From an uncultured Oscillospiraceae bacterium (GTDB lineage: Bacteria; Bacillota; Clostridia; Oscillospirales; Oscillospiraceae): DNA of 15,926 nucleotides. Position numbers and translations under genes: made by a program. Positions 7,274 through 15,056 of this stretch are shown piece by piece. Position 1 is the first letter of the stretch. Each line of letters opens with the position of its first letter. The notes beneath the pieces are model-generated. The model ran no database searches, was not told the origin of the DNA, and saw only the letters and a list, made by a program, of their open reading frames with translations. The DNA lies in the NCBI GenBank assembly GCA_900762005.1, contig CAAFEV010000100.1, positions 1-15,926 of the forward strand. Reading direction: 5' to 3'.

Positions 7274-8175
7274 AGCAGTGCCTCCACAAACGCTCTGGCA
7301 TCAAAGGGCAGTAAATCCTCTGCCTGTTCCCCGACGCCGATGTATTTCACGGGAATTTGCAGCGCATCGGCAACCGCAATGACAATGCCGCCCTTGGCGG
7401 TACCGTCGAGCTTGGTCAGCGCAATAGCAGTTACGCCCGCAATCGTTTTAAATTCCTTCGCCTGTAGCAGACCGTTCTGACCGGTAGTGCCATCGAGCAC
7501 CAAAAGGACCTCCTTGTCGGCATCGGGCAGCTCGCGATCAATAATGCGCGAAATCTTATTTAACTCATTCATCAGGTTGACCTTGTTGTGCAGTCGTCCG
7601 GCAGTATCACATAAAATGATGTCCGTGCCACGTGCCTTTGCCGCGGAAATGCCATCAAAGACAACCGACGCGGGGTCTGCGCCCTCGTGCTGGCGGACGA
7701 TATCCACACCGCTGCGCTGTGCCCAGATTTCCAACTGGTCGGCGGCGGCGGCGCGGAAGGTATCCGCCGCACAGAGCAGCACGCGCTTGCCATCCTTGCT
7801 GTAGCTCTGCGCGAGCTTGCCGATGGTCGTTGTCTTGCCGACACCGTTGACGCCGATGACCAGAACAATGGACGGCTTTGTGCCGAGGCGCATCCGGGTG
7901 TCGCCGACGTTGAGCATCGCAATCAGAATTTCCTTCAATGCGCTGCGGATTTCCTCCGCCTCGCGCAGCTTTTGCTCCTTGACGACAAGGCGCAGACGCT
8001 CCACTGCCTTGGTCGCGGTCTCCACGCCCAAATCGGCTAAAATCAGGCTCTCCTCCAGCTCGTCAAAAAAGTCGTCATCCGCGCCGGAAAAGGCGGAGAA
8101 CAGACCGCCGACTGTTGAGGATATTGCCGTTTTTGTCTTTTTTAATCCGTTTTTGATTTTTTCGAATAAACCCAT
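7270..8175 (-). CDS. ftsY: Signal recognition particle receptor FtsY
   Basis: SRP receptor GTPase that docks the ribosome-SRP complex at the membrane and delivers nascent membrane proteins to SecYEG. The 301-residue protein begins with an amphipathic basic helix (MGLFEKIKNGLKKTKTA) suited to membrane association, then the N domain (about 35-95) and the GTPase G domain. G-domain motifs are intact: P-loop GVNGVGKTT (108-116), DTFRAAAADQL (138-148), DTAGR (190-194), TKLDGTAKGG (254-263) and the closing GVGEQAEDLLPF (280-291). The long acidic A domain seen in enterobacterial FtsY is absent, as usual in Bacillota. It starts 4 nt after smc with a GAGGAG site inside the smc end, preserving the widespread smc-ftsY pair. 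Confidence 0.98.
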   Translation of the reverse strand: MGLFEKIKNGLKKTKTAISSTVGGLFSAFSGADDDFFDELEESLILADLGVETATKAVERLRLVVKEQKLREAEEIRSALKEILIAMLNVGDTRMRLGTKPSIVLVIGVNGVGKTTTIGKLAQSYSKDGKRVLLCAADTFRAAAADQLEIWAQRSGVDIVRQHEGADPASVVFDGISAAKARGTDIILCDTAGRLHNKVNLMNELNKISRIIDRELPDADKEVLLVLDGTTGQNGLLQAKEFKTIAGVTAIALTKLDGTAKGGIVIAVADALQIPVKYIGVGEQAEDLLPFDARAFVEALL

Positions 8176-8179
8176 GTAA

Positions 8180-11100
8180 TTACTCCTCTGTAAAAATACC
8201 GAGCTGATGCTCCATTTGATTCAAGTCCAGATGGAGAATTTTTGAAATTCCCTGCTCCTGCATAGTGACGCCGTAAAGCACATCCGAGGCCTCCATAGTG
8301 CCGCGGCGGTGCGTAATGACGATGAACTGCGTTTTTGCCGAAAGACCGTGCAGATAGTCCGCAAATCGTTCTACATTGCGGTCATCCAGCGCGGCGTCAA
8401 TTTCGTCGAGCATACAGAAGGGGGTCGGGCGCACCTTTAAAATAGAAAAATACAGCGCAATGGCGACAAATGCCTTTTCTCCGCCGGAGAGCAGGGTAAT
8501 GGTTTTGAGCTGCTTTCCCGGCGGCTGTACGCGAATTTCAATGCCGCAGCCGAGCGGATCCGTTGCATCCTCCAGCTCCAAAGACGCCTTGCCGCCGCCA
8601 AACATCTCGACAAAGGTCTGCCCGAAATAGGTATTGATTTTCGTAAACCCCGCCGTGAAAATCTCAGTCATCTGCACGGTAATGTCGCGGATGATGCTCT
8701 CCAAATCACGCTTGGAGGTCAGAACATCGTCCCGCTGCCCGGTCAGATAGGTATAGCGTTCATTCACGCGGGCGAATTCCTCAATCGCGCCCAGATTCGG
8801 CGTACCGAGCGCGCCGATTTTTCGTTTCAGCTCTGCCGAGAGCTTTTGTGACGCTGCCACGCTCTCTAAAGCGGCTGCCTCCTGCACGGCGGTGGTGGGT
8901 GTCAGCTCGTAGCTCTCCCAAAGGCGGTCGATGATTTGCTTTTCTTCCACCTCGGCAGCGGTTTTTTTCGCTTCCAGACGTGCGCTCTCGCGCTCCATGT
9001 TCAGAATTTCGCGACTCTTGTTCTGCGCGTCCTTCTCCATGGCGGTTTTACGCGCTTCCACCTGCGCACGCTCCTCCAATGCCTGCTTGAGCGCGTCGCG
9101 CTGCTGCTGCACCTGCTCGTTTTGCTTGGCAAGCGTCTGCTCTTTTTCGGTAATCTGCGCTTGCACAGACGCACTTTCTCGCTCAAGCTCCGCCATGCGC
9201 TGAGCCTTTGCCGCACGGTCGCCCTGCATCGCCTGCTGCAGTCCGCGCAGGTGATTTGCGGAATTCAGCGCAGTCAGCTTTTCCGCTTCTAAAGCAGCGG
9301 CATCCATCCGCAGACCGGTCATGCGCTCGCTCAGACGGTTACTCTGCTCGGCCGCAACGCTCTGCCCGTCAGAGACCACGGTAAGCTCCTGCGTGGCTTC
9401 GGCAAGCTGCTGCTCCAACGCCGTAAGCACAGCCCGAAGCTCCCGTTCGCGGGCGGCATCCGCCGTTTTGCGCGTTTGCAGGACAGCAAGCTCGCGCTCT
9501 GAGGCGGTGATTGCCTCGCCGATGGCTTCGGTTAACACCAGATATTGCTTATATTCTCCCTCCAGCCGCAGCGCATCGTCCTGCGCCGTGCGGAGCTTTC
9601 CCGCCTCGGCAGTCAGCTCGAATTCCACCTGCGCAAGCTGCCGTTCGCTCTCGGCAAGGGCTGCCTTTTGTTCTGTCAACGCCTGATTCTGCTGCGCAAG
9701 CTGCTTTTTCAGGCGTTCAAGCTCATTGGCGCGGGATAAAATCCCCGCGTTGCGGGACACGGAGCCGCCGGTCATTGCGCCGCCGGCATTGACCACCTGC
9801 CCGTCTAAGGTGACGATACGGAACCGGTGGGAATACTTCGCGGCAATCGCGATTGCCGCGTCCAAATCCTCGGCAATCGCCGTTCTGCCCAAAAGATTGC
9901 GCACAATCTCGCGGTAAGTGTCCTCGCAGGTAATCAGCTCGGAGGCAACGCCGATGAAGCCGCGGCAGGCTTCCAAGCCGCGCTCATCGAGCTGCTTGCC
10001 GCGAATGACAGACAGCGGCAGGAAGGTTGCTCTGCCGGAATCGGTGCGCTTTAAGAATTGTATCGCTGCCTTTGCCGCCTGTTCGTCGGCAACCACCAGC
10101 TCCTGCATTGCGCCGCCGAGAGCAATTTCGATGGCAACGGTATAGGCGTCCTTTGTCCGGATGAGCTTTGAAACCGGTCCGTGGATGCCGCGCAGAGAGC
10201 GTTCCTGCATAACCACCCGCACCGCCTTGGAATAGCCCTCAAAATCGCGCTCCATCTCCTCGAAGAGCTTTAAACGCGATTGGACGGTGTTGCAGGAGAC
10301 AGTCAGCTCACTTACCTGCTTTTGCAGCGTGTCACGCTTCCGGACGCGGGTCTCGCTGCGCAGGCGGTAGCCGTCAATCGTATTCTGTGCAGACTGAATC
10401 GTTTCCCGCGCCGCGTTCAGCGCAGTCTCCGCATGGTTTTTCTGTATCTGCGCCTCCGACTGTCTCGCGGCAGCGGCGGCGCGGTCACGCTCCAGCTCCT
10501 CGCCGTGGACATCACTCTGCTCACGCGACTGTAACAGCGCGGACAGATCCGCATTTCTTGCAGAAATCTCCGTGCGCACACGCTCCTGTTCATTGCGCAG
10601 GTTCAGATAGCGTCTGGTCATGCCGTCGGCGGAGTCGGCAAGCTGCTTGCCCTCCTGCTCCGCCTGCGAAAGCCGCGCGGCAAGCGCAGCGGCATCCACG
10701 GCAATCTCCGCAACGCGCTTTTCCAAGGCGGCAATTTGTTCGCCGACACCACTGCTGCGGCTCTCCTGCTCGACGAGTTCGCCTTCGAGCTGTTCCTTGT
10801 TTATGCGGGCATTTTCCGCGTTATTATTCAGGACGGCAATCGACGCGGTCAGCTCCTGTTGCTGCACTTCCAGCGCAGCGAGTGTCTCGCGCAGACGGTC
10901 AGTCTCCAAATCGCGGCTGTGCAAATCAAAGGTCAGACTCTCGGAGGTAACATAGAGCTTATCCAGCGTGTCATGCTCCTGTTGGAGGATAAATGCGGCA
11001 GAATGATAATCCTCCTCCGCCTTCCGCGCCGTTGCACTGAGACGTTCAAGCGAGTGCAGCCAGAGCGCGACCTCGACACCCTTCAGCTCTGAGCGGTATT

Positions 11101-11749
11101 TCAGATACTTTTCCGCCTTGTCCGCCTGCTCGCGCAACGGCTCTACCTGCAGCTCCAGCTCGGAAATCTTATCCCCGATGCGCAGCAAATTGTCCTCTGT
11201 GTTCGCCAGACGGCGTTCGGTTTCCTCCTTGCGATGGCGGTATTTCGAGATGCCCGCCGCCTCCTCAAAAATCTCGCGGCGGTCGGTGCTTTTTACGGAG
11301 AGAATTTCGTCAATTCTGCCCTGACTGATGTTGGAATAGCCCTCTCTGCCAAGACCGGTATCCATGAACAGCTCGTTGATATCGCGTAGGCGCACGGATT
11401 GCCGATTGATATAGTATTCACTTTCACCCGAGCGGTAATACCGACGGGTAATCATCAATTCCTGCGCGTCATACTTGAGCGCATGGTCGGAGTTGTCGAG
11501 CACCAGCGTTGCTTCGGCAAAGCCGACCTGTGCGCGCTTTTGCGTTCCGCCGAAAATCACATCCTCCATTTTTTGTCCGCGCAGGGTGCGGGAATTCTGT
11601 TCACCCATGACCCAGCGGATGGCGTCGGAAATATTTGATTTTCCGCTGCCGTTCGGTCCGACAATCGCGGTGATGTCGTGGCCGAAGGAAACAACGGTTT
11701 TGTCCGGGAAGGATTTAAAGCCTTGAATTTCAAGCTGTTTGAGATACAT
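8180..11749 (-). CDS. smc: Chromosome segregation protein Smc
   Basis: Large ATPase that, with ScpA and ScpB, forms the bacterial condensin and organises and segregates newly replicated chromosomes. At 1189 residues it is the standard length. The N-terminal head holds the Walker A loop GPNGSGKSN (31-39). Two long coiled-coil arms rich in Glu, Gln, Ala and Lys (about 170-500 and 670-1000) flank a hinge domain at about 520-665 ending in the glycine-rich GGAMTGGS. The C-terminal head has the ABC signature LSGGE (1087-1091) and Walker B FCMLDE with catalytic Glu1116. All ATPase motifs are intact. The ATG is preceded by AGGAG (11764-11760) and a promoter, so smc opens the nine-gene unit. The rnc gene often found upstream in Bacillota is not adjacent here. 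Confidence 0.98.
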   Translation of the reverse strand: MYLKQLEIQGFKSFPDKTVVSFGHDITAIVGPNGSGKSNISDAIRWVMGEQNSRTLRGQKMEDVIFGGTQKRAQVGFAEATLVLDNSDHALKYDAQELMITRRYYRSGESEYYINRQSVRLRDINELFMDTGLGREGYSNISQGRIDEILSVKSTDRREIFEEAAGISKYRHRKEETERRLANTEDNLLRIGDKISELELQVEPLREQADKAEKYLKYRSELKGVEVALWLHSLERLSATARKAEEDYHSAAFILQQEHDTLDKLYVTSESLTFDLHSRDLETDRLRETLAALEVQQQELTASIAVLNNNAENARINKEQLEGELVEQESRSSGVGEQIAALEKRVAEIAVDAAALAARLSQAEQEGKQLADSADGMTRRYLNLRNEQERVRTEISARNADLSALLQSREQSDVHGEELERDRAAAAARQSEAQIQKNHAETALNAARETIQSAQNTIDGYRLRSETRVRKRDTLQKQVSELTVSCNTVQSRLKLFEEMERDFEGYSKAVRVVMQERSLRGIHGPVSKLIRTKDAYTVAIEIALGGAMQELVVADEQAAKAAIQFLKRTDSGRATFLPLSVIRGKQLDERGLEACRGFIGVASELITCEDTYREIVRNLLGRTAIAEDLDAAIAIAAKYSHRFRIVTLDGQVVNAGGAMTGGSVSRNAGILSRANELERLKKQLAQQNQALTEQKAALAESERQLAQVEFELTAEAGKLRTAQDDALRLEGEYKQYLVLTEAIGEAITASERELAVLQTRKTADAARERELRAVLTALEQQLAEATQELTVVSDGQSVAAEQSNRLSERMTGLRMDAAALEAEKLTALNSANHLRGLQQAMQGDRAAKAQRMAELERESASVQAQITEKEQTLAKQNEQVQQQRDALKQALEERAQVEARKTAMEKDAQNKSREILNMERESARLEAKKTAAEVEEKQIIDRLWESYELTPTTAVQEAAALESVAASQKLSAELKRKIGALGTPNLGAIEEFARVNERYTYLTGQRDDVLTSKRDLESIIRDITVQMTEIFTAGFTKINTYFGQTFVEMFGGGKASLELEDATDPLGCGIEIRVQPPGKQLKTITLLSGGEKAFVAIALYFSILKVRPTPFCMLDEIDAALDDRNVERFADYLHGLSAKTQFIVITHRRGTMEASDVLYGVTMQEQGISKILHLDLNQMEHQLGIFTEE

Positions 11750-11783
11750 CGGCAGATTTCTCCTATTGTATTTTCAATGTATG

Positions 11784-11812
11784 AGTTTACCATATATTGT
11801 AGCAAAAAGCAA
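11784..11812 (-). promoter_or_regulatory. Predicted promoter of the smc-to-leuS transcription unit
   Basis: On the minus strand, TTGCTT (11812-11807) and TAAACT (11789-11784) are separated by 17 nt. The -10 box is preceded by TG one base away (TGGTAAACT), an extended -10 form. The predicted start around 11777 leaves a short leader of about 28 nt before the smc ATG. It lies downstream of the greA terminator, so it is placed correctly to drive a new unit. No other promoter of similar quality is visible before leuS. The rest of the 11750-11907 gap shows no gene. Confidence 0.72.
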
Positions 11813-11907
11813 GTAAAATCCCGTTCTTTTATCCCTCTGTTTTGTTTTAAGCCGTCCATTGCAACGCTTTCCAAGGCGAATATCGCAAGCCGGGTTTGCT
11901 TTCCAGA

Positions 11908-11941
11908 TAAAAAACGCCTGCGGAAGAACTCCTCCGCAGGC
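11908..11941 (-). terminator. Rho-independent terminator after greA
   Basis: Read on the minus strand, GCCTGCGGA (11941-11933) pairs perfectly with TCCGCAGGC (11924-11916), a 9-bp G+C-rich stem that can extend by two more pairs. It is followed after one G by six T residues (11914-11909). It begins 6 nt after the greA stop codon. This separates the phosphodiesterase-greA unit from smc. Confidence 0.95.
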
Positions 11942-11947
11942 ATTCAC

Positions 11948-12454
11948 TTAATAAGACAACAGCGGCGCAGACCCGTCGTCCTGCGCAGGCTCGATTTTTT
12001 CGATGCGAATGGGATAGGAATAGGAGTCGTTCACGTGCACCGTCAGGCTCTCGCCGACCGCGTGCCCGAGCAGGGTCTTTCCCAAGGGGGATTCCATGCT
12101 GATATAGCCCTTCCCCGGCTCAATACGCACGGTAGAAACAACTTGCAGCACCATCGTCTCCCCGTCCTCCGGCATGAAAACCGTCACGCGGTCATAGAGC
12201 TTGACCTTGCCGCTCTCGCCCTGCGCCTCGTCAATAATCGTCGCGGTTTTTATCATCGCCTGCAGATAGCGCACGCGGCTGTCATTGCGCCGCTGCTCCT
12301 GCTTTGCCGCTTTGTACTCATAATTCTCGCTCAAATCGCCGAAGGCACGGGTGCGCTTGACCTCCTCGATGATCCTCGGACGGATGTTCATGCGGCGGTC
12401 TTCCAGCTCCGCCTCCATTAACGCGATATCTTTTTTTGTCAACTTATCATACAT
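11948..12454 (-). CDS. greA: Transcription elongation factor GreA
   Basis: GreA inserts its coiled coil into the secondary channel of RNA polymerase and triggers cleavage of the backtracked RNA 3' end, rescuing stalled complexes. With the start chosen here the protein has 168 residues, near the usual 155-160. The N-terminal helical hairpin carries the catalytic tip GDLSENYEY (39-47), with acidic Asp40 and Glu43 in place. The C-terminal FKBP-like domain includes YISMESPLGKTLLGHAVGE (117-135). A longer reading frame begins at 12481, but the ATG at 12452-12454 is preferred: it has GAGG 8 nt upstream, and the family starts at the LTKK helix. It begins 2 nt after the stop of the phosphodiesterase gene, so the two are co-transcribed. 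Confidence 0.93.
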   Translation of the reverse strand: MYDKLTKKDIALMEAELEDRRMNIRPRIIEEVKRTRAFGDLSENYEYKAAKQEQRRNDSRVRYLQAMIKTATIIDEAQGESGKVKLYDRVTVFMPEDGETMVLQVVSTVRIEPGKGYISMESPLGKTLLGHAVGESLTVHVNDSYSYPIRIEKIEPAQDDGSAPLLSY

Positions 12455-12456
12455 AG

Positions 12457-13284
12457 TCAATTCCTCAATTCCGGCCGGCAATGCTCAAAAATAATCAGAG
12501 CACCGTGATTCAGTGCCTTTTCCAATGCTTCATCGTCCCGAATTGTCCACGATGCCTCCTGCACGCCCCAAAGCAAACGGCACAGCAGCATTCCGGGGCG
12601 ATTGCGCTCTTCGAAGCGGTAGGAAACAAAATGCGGCACCGTCAAAAAGTTCATCAGCAGCCCGCGCAAAATCAGTGCCTCCGGCAGTGTCGAGCGTCCT
12701 CTGTCCTTGAGCAGATTGCATGAGAGCTGTCCGCGTACAATCTCCGGGTGCTTTTTCCGTAGCCAGAGCAGCGTCCTCGGATCAAACGACTCAATACAAA
12801 ACTGCAGCTTCGGATACCGCTTGAGCAGATTGCATACACGCCGCGTCAGCGCAATGTAATTATTTCCGCAGGTTTTCAGCTCAATCATCAGGGGCGTTTT
12901 TCCGGCAAAGAGCGGCAACACCTCTTCCAGATACGGAATCGGCTCGTCGGTATCCTCCAGTCGCAGCGATTCCAGCTCCGCTGCGGTGCAGTCGCAGATA
13001 TTCTTATCCGTCTTTGCCATGCGCAGCAGGTTCTCGTCGTGCATCACCACCAGACGGCCGTCCTTGCTCAGATGCACGTCCAGCTCCGCCCCGTAGCCCG
13101 CGTCAACCGCATGTTGAAACGCCTTGAGAGAGTTTTCGGGTATCCCCTGTGAGCTTGCGTGCAGTCCGCGGTGGGCAAAGTGATATGCGGACAGGCCGAA
13201 AAAGCCCAGTTCTCTGCGCTGACAGCGCAGCGCAAGCACCCAGAGCAGGAGCAGCAGTACCAACGCCAAAATCACATAGATCAT
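12457..13284 (-). CDS. Membrane-anchored glycerophosphodiester phosphodiesterase family protein
   Basis: GDPD-family TIM-barrel protein, predicted to hydrolyse glycerophosphodiesters (deacylated phospholipids) to glycerol-3-phosphate and an alcohol. With the start used here (275 residues), residues 1-19 form a single hydrophobic helix, placing the enzyme at the membrane. Catalytic landmarks follow: AHRGLH (37-42), the PENS motif (49-52), metal ligands in AELDVH (66-71) and MHDENLLR (81-88), then MIELKT with its conserved Glu and CIESFDP further on. The start is uncertain: ATG 13284 has AAGGA about 12 nt upstream, ATG 13296 lies directly on that AAGGA, and a TTG at 13314 has no ribosome site. 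Whether the barrel faces inside or outside is unclear; the Arg-rich stretch straight after the helix hints at the cytoplasmic side. It is followed 2 nt later by greA. Confidence 0.87.
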   Translation of the reverse strand: MIYVILALVLLLLLWVLALRCQRRELGFFGLSAYHFAHRGLHASSQGIPENSLKAFQHAVDAGYGAELDVHLSKDGRLVVMHDENLLRMAKTDKNICDCTAAELESLRLEDTDEPIPYLEEVLPLFAGKTPLMIELKTCGNNYIALTRRVCNLLKRYPKLQFCIESFDPRTLLWLRKKHPEIVRGQLSCNLLKDRGRSTLPEALILRGLLMNFLTVPHFVSYRFEERNRPGMLLCRLLWGVQEASWTIRDDEALEKALNHGALIIFEHCRPELRN

Positions 13285-13343
13285 AGTTATGACCATTCCT
13301 TTCGCTTTGCTCAAGACACAAAAGACCGTAAATTATGAAAGGT

Positions 13344-13406
13344 GCCATGCTTTTCGTTTGCCGCTTTTGCGGCGAGAAAAACGGCTCAAATCAACTGAAG
13401 CATAGC
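13344..13406 (-). repeat. Nested inverted repeat between the MFS and phosphodiesterase genes
   Basis: The 128-bp gap between the MFS stop and the phosphodiesterase start holds two nested inverted repeats. The outer arms are AAGCATAGC (13398-13406) and GCCATGCTT (13344-13352), which pair over 9 bp with one G-U wobble. The inner hairpin is GCCGC-TTTT-GCGGC (13360-13373), a 5-bp stem with a 4-nt loop. Neither stem is followed by a T run on the minus strand, so it is not a classical intrinsic terminator. It may still act as an mRNA 3'-end stabiliser, a leader structure for the downstream gene or a weak terminator. Confidence 0.5.
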
Positions 13407-13412
13407 CTTGCT

Positions 13413-15056
13413 TTAAACCGATTCCTCCACGTCCAGTGCTTCCATACCGCGTTTGCGCGTCGGCTTGTTGTCCCCGTGCAGAACAAAGAGCATTGTGATA
13501 AAGGCAAGCGCAACAAACACCGCCGCATACGGGAACAAAACGCGCATCCCAAATGCATCCATCAGCGTTCCGGAGAGATAGGGCGTTACCGTCTGCGCCG
13601 CCATGCTCGCCGTGTAGTAAATTCCGGTGTACTTGCCCACATCCCCGCCGCGGCACATCTCCACCACCATGGGAAAGGAGTTGACGTTGATGGTCGCCCA
13701 GCCGATGCCCGCCAGTGCAAACATTGCATTCATCAGCATCGTCGGGCTGCTCTCGCGCAGGAAGCAGGCAACCCCGAAAGCGGCGGTGAGCATCACGACG
13801 CCTGCCAGAATCGTCTTTTTTCTGCCAACACGGGAGGAAATCATACCCACAGGCAGATAGGACACAATTGCCGCTGCCTGTGCAATAATTAAGGTCAGAT
13901 TATAGTCTTTGTTCAGGATATTCGCGGCATAGACGGAATATTTGGAGGTTACGGCATTGTAGCCCATGAACCAGAGGACAATCGAGGCGAGCAGAAAGCA
14001 CAGAGAACGCCGCTCCGCCTTGCCGAGCTTGCGCCGCCCGCCGGATTCCTCCGTTTCGGCAATTCCGAGCCGTTCACTGTCCGCCTGCATTTGCCGCACG
14101 AGCTTCGGCTCACGCACCTGCCAGAGAAACAGCCCAAGCGCAAGCAGCATCAGGGCGGCAATCGCGGAAAAATACGGCGTATAGCTCATCAGTGAATTGC
14201 GCACCGATCCGGTTGCGAACACAATGCCGAGCGCAAGCACAAAAACGCCGCCCGCCGCGCCCATCAGATTGATGACGGCGTTCGCCTTGGAGCGCAGGGG
14301 CTTGACTGTCACATCCGGCATCAGCGCGACCGCGGGAGAGCGGAAAATCGCCATGGAAATCAGGAGCATCAGCAAGATTACGATAAAGAGGATTAAGGTT
14401 GCGGGGCTTGCAGCCGTTGCCTGCCATGTGTATGCCTGCCGCGCCGGAACAACATAATCCGTATACTGCGCGTTGGTAAATTCCTCTCCTTCCTCGTGCT
14501 TTTCTATATCCTGCCGCTCTGCTTCGGTCAGGATTCCGGCGAGCGGATAGGATGTGCCGTCCGTATTCCTGGGCTCTCCGTCTTGGAGGACAATTTGACA
14601 GCGAATATCGCAGAATTCCTCCCGCGTGAAGGTATCGGTGAGCACGAACGCCGTGCCGTCCGGCGTTTTCAGCTCCATATCACCGCATTTGTCATAAATC
14701 TCCTGCAGTGCGGCAGGCTCATCAATGGCGGAGACCTTGTCAATGTTGCGAAGCTGCGCTTTATCTGCAAAGGAGAGTCCGACAAACAGCACCGCTGCCA
14801 AAATTGTTCCGACGAGAATAAAGGGCGTGCGCTTGCCGCGTTTACTGTTGCGGCGGTCGGAAATCGCGCCGAAAAGGGGCAGCATAAACAGCGCGAGAAT
14901 GTTGTCGAGCGCCATCACAATGCCGGAGCTGCGCTGCGACATTCCGAATTTATTTGTCAGTATCAGCGGGATGGTGGTATCATACGCCTGCCAAAAGGCG
15001 CAAATCAGGAAAAAAGCAAATCCGACAAAGACGGTCTTTTTATAGTTGAGTTTCAT
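13413..15056 (-). CDS. MFS transporter (GPH/SLC45-like) with a large extracytoplasmic loop
   Basis: Twelve-helix major facilitator superfamily permease, 547 residues. The N-terminal half shows helices at about 8-24, 44-66 and 77-96. The cytoplasmic SDRRNSKRGKRTP loop (66-78) is the classic MFS helix 2-3 motif. The FRSPAVALMPDVTVKPLRSKANA segment after helix 4 (238-260) resembles sugar/cation symporters of the GPH and SLC45 type. The C-terminal half repeats the pattern with SSRVGRKKT (407-415). Unusually, about 120 mostly polar, acidic residues (97-217, with Cys124, 149 and 153) sit between helices 3 and 4, predicted outside the cell; most MFS proteins have only a short loop there. The ATG overlaps the stop of the HAD phosphatase gene by 4 bp, with GGGAG 7 nt upstream, so the two form an operon. 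The substrate cannot be told; a sugar or glycoside is the best guess from family resemblance. Confidence 0.85.
   Translation of the reverse strand: MKLNYKKTVFVGFAFFLICAFWQAYDTTIPLILTNKFGMSQRSSGIVMALDNILALFMLPLFGAISDRRNSKRGKRTPFILVGTILAAVLFVGLSFADKAQLRNIDKVSAIDEPAALQEIYDKCGDMELKTPDGTAFVLTDTFTREEFCDIRCQIVLQDGEPRNTDGTSYPLAGILTEAERQDIEKHEEGEEFTNAQYTDYVVPARQAYTWQATAASPATLILFIVILLMLLISMAIFRSPAVALMPDVTVKPLRSKANAVINLMGAAGGVFVLALGIVFATGSVRNSLMSYTPYFSAIAALMLLALGLFLWQVREPKLVRQMQADSERLGIAETEESGGRRKLGKAERRSLCFLLASIVLWFMGYNAVTSKYSVYAANILNKDYNLTLIIAQAAAIVSYLPVGMISSRVGRKKTILAGVVMLTAAFGVACFLRESSPTMLMNAMFALAGIGWATINVNSFPMVVEMCRGGDVGKYTGIYYTASMAAQTVTPYLSGTLMDAFGMRVLFPYAAVFVALAFITMLFVLHGDNKPTRKRGMEALDVEESV

Noticed and set aside
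10387..10950. 187-codon plus-strand open frame rich in Arg, Pro and Ser
   Set aside because: It lies wholly opposite the smc coiled coil. The composition is what antisense translation of a high-GC Glu/Gln/Ala coding region gives.
11678..12421. 247-codon plus-strand open frame
   Set aside because: It lies opposite greA, the terminator and the smc start, has no family resemblance or ribosome site, and reads through a strong minus-strand terminator. It is an antisense shadow frame.
12455..12481. Nine-residue N-terminal extension of GreA from an ATG at 12481
   Set aside because: It overlaps the end of the phosphodiesterase gene and does not match the family's N-terminus. The inner ATG at 12454 has a GAGG site at good spacing.
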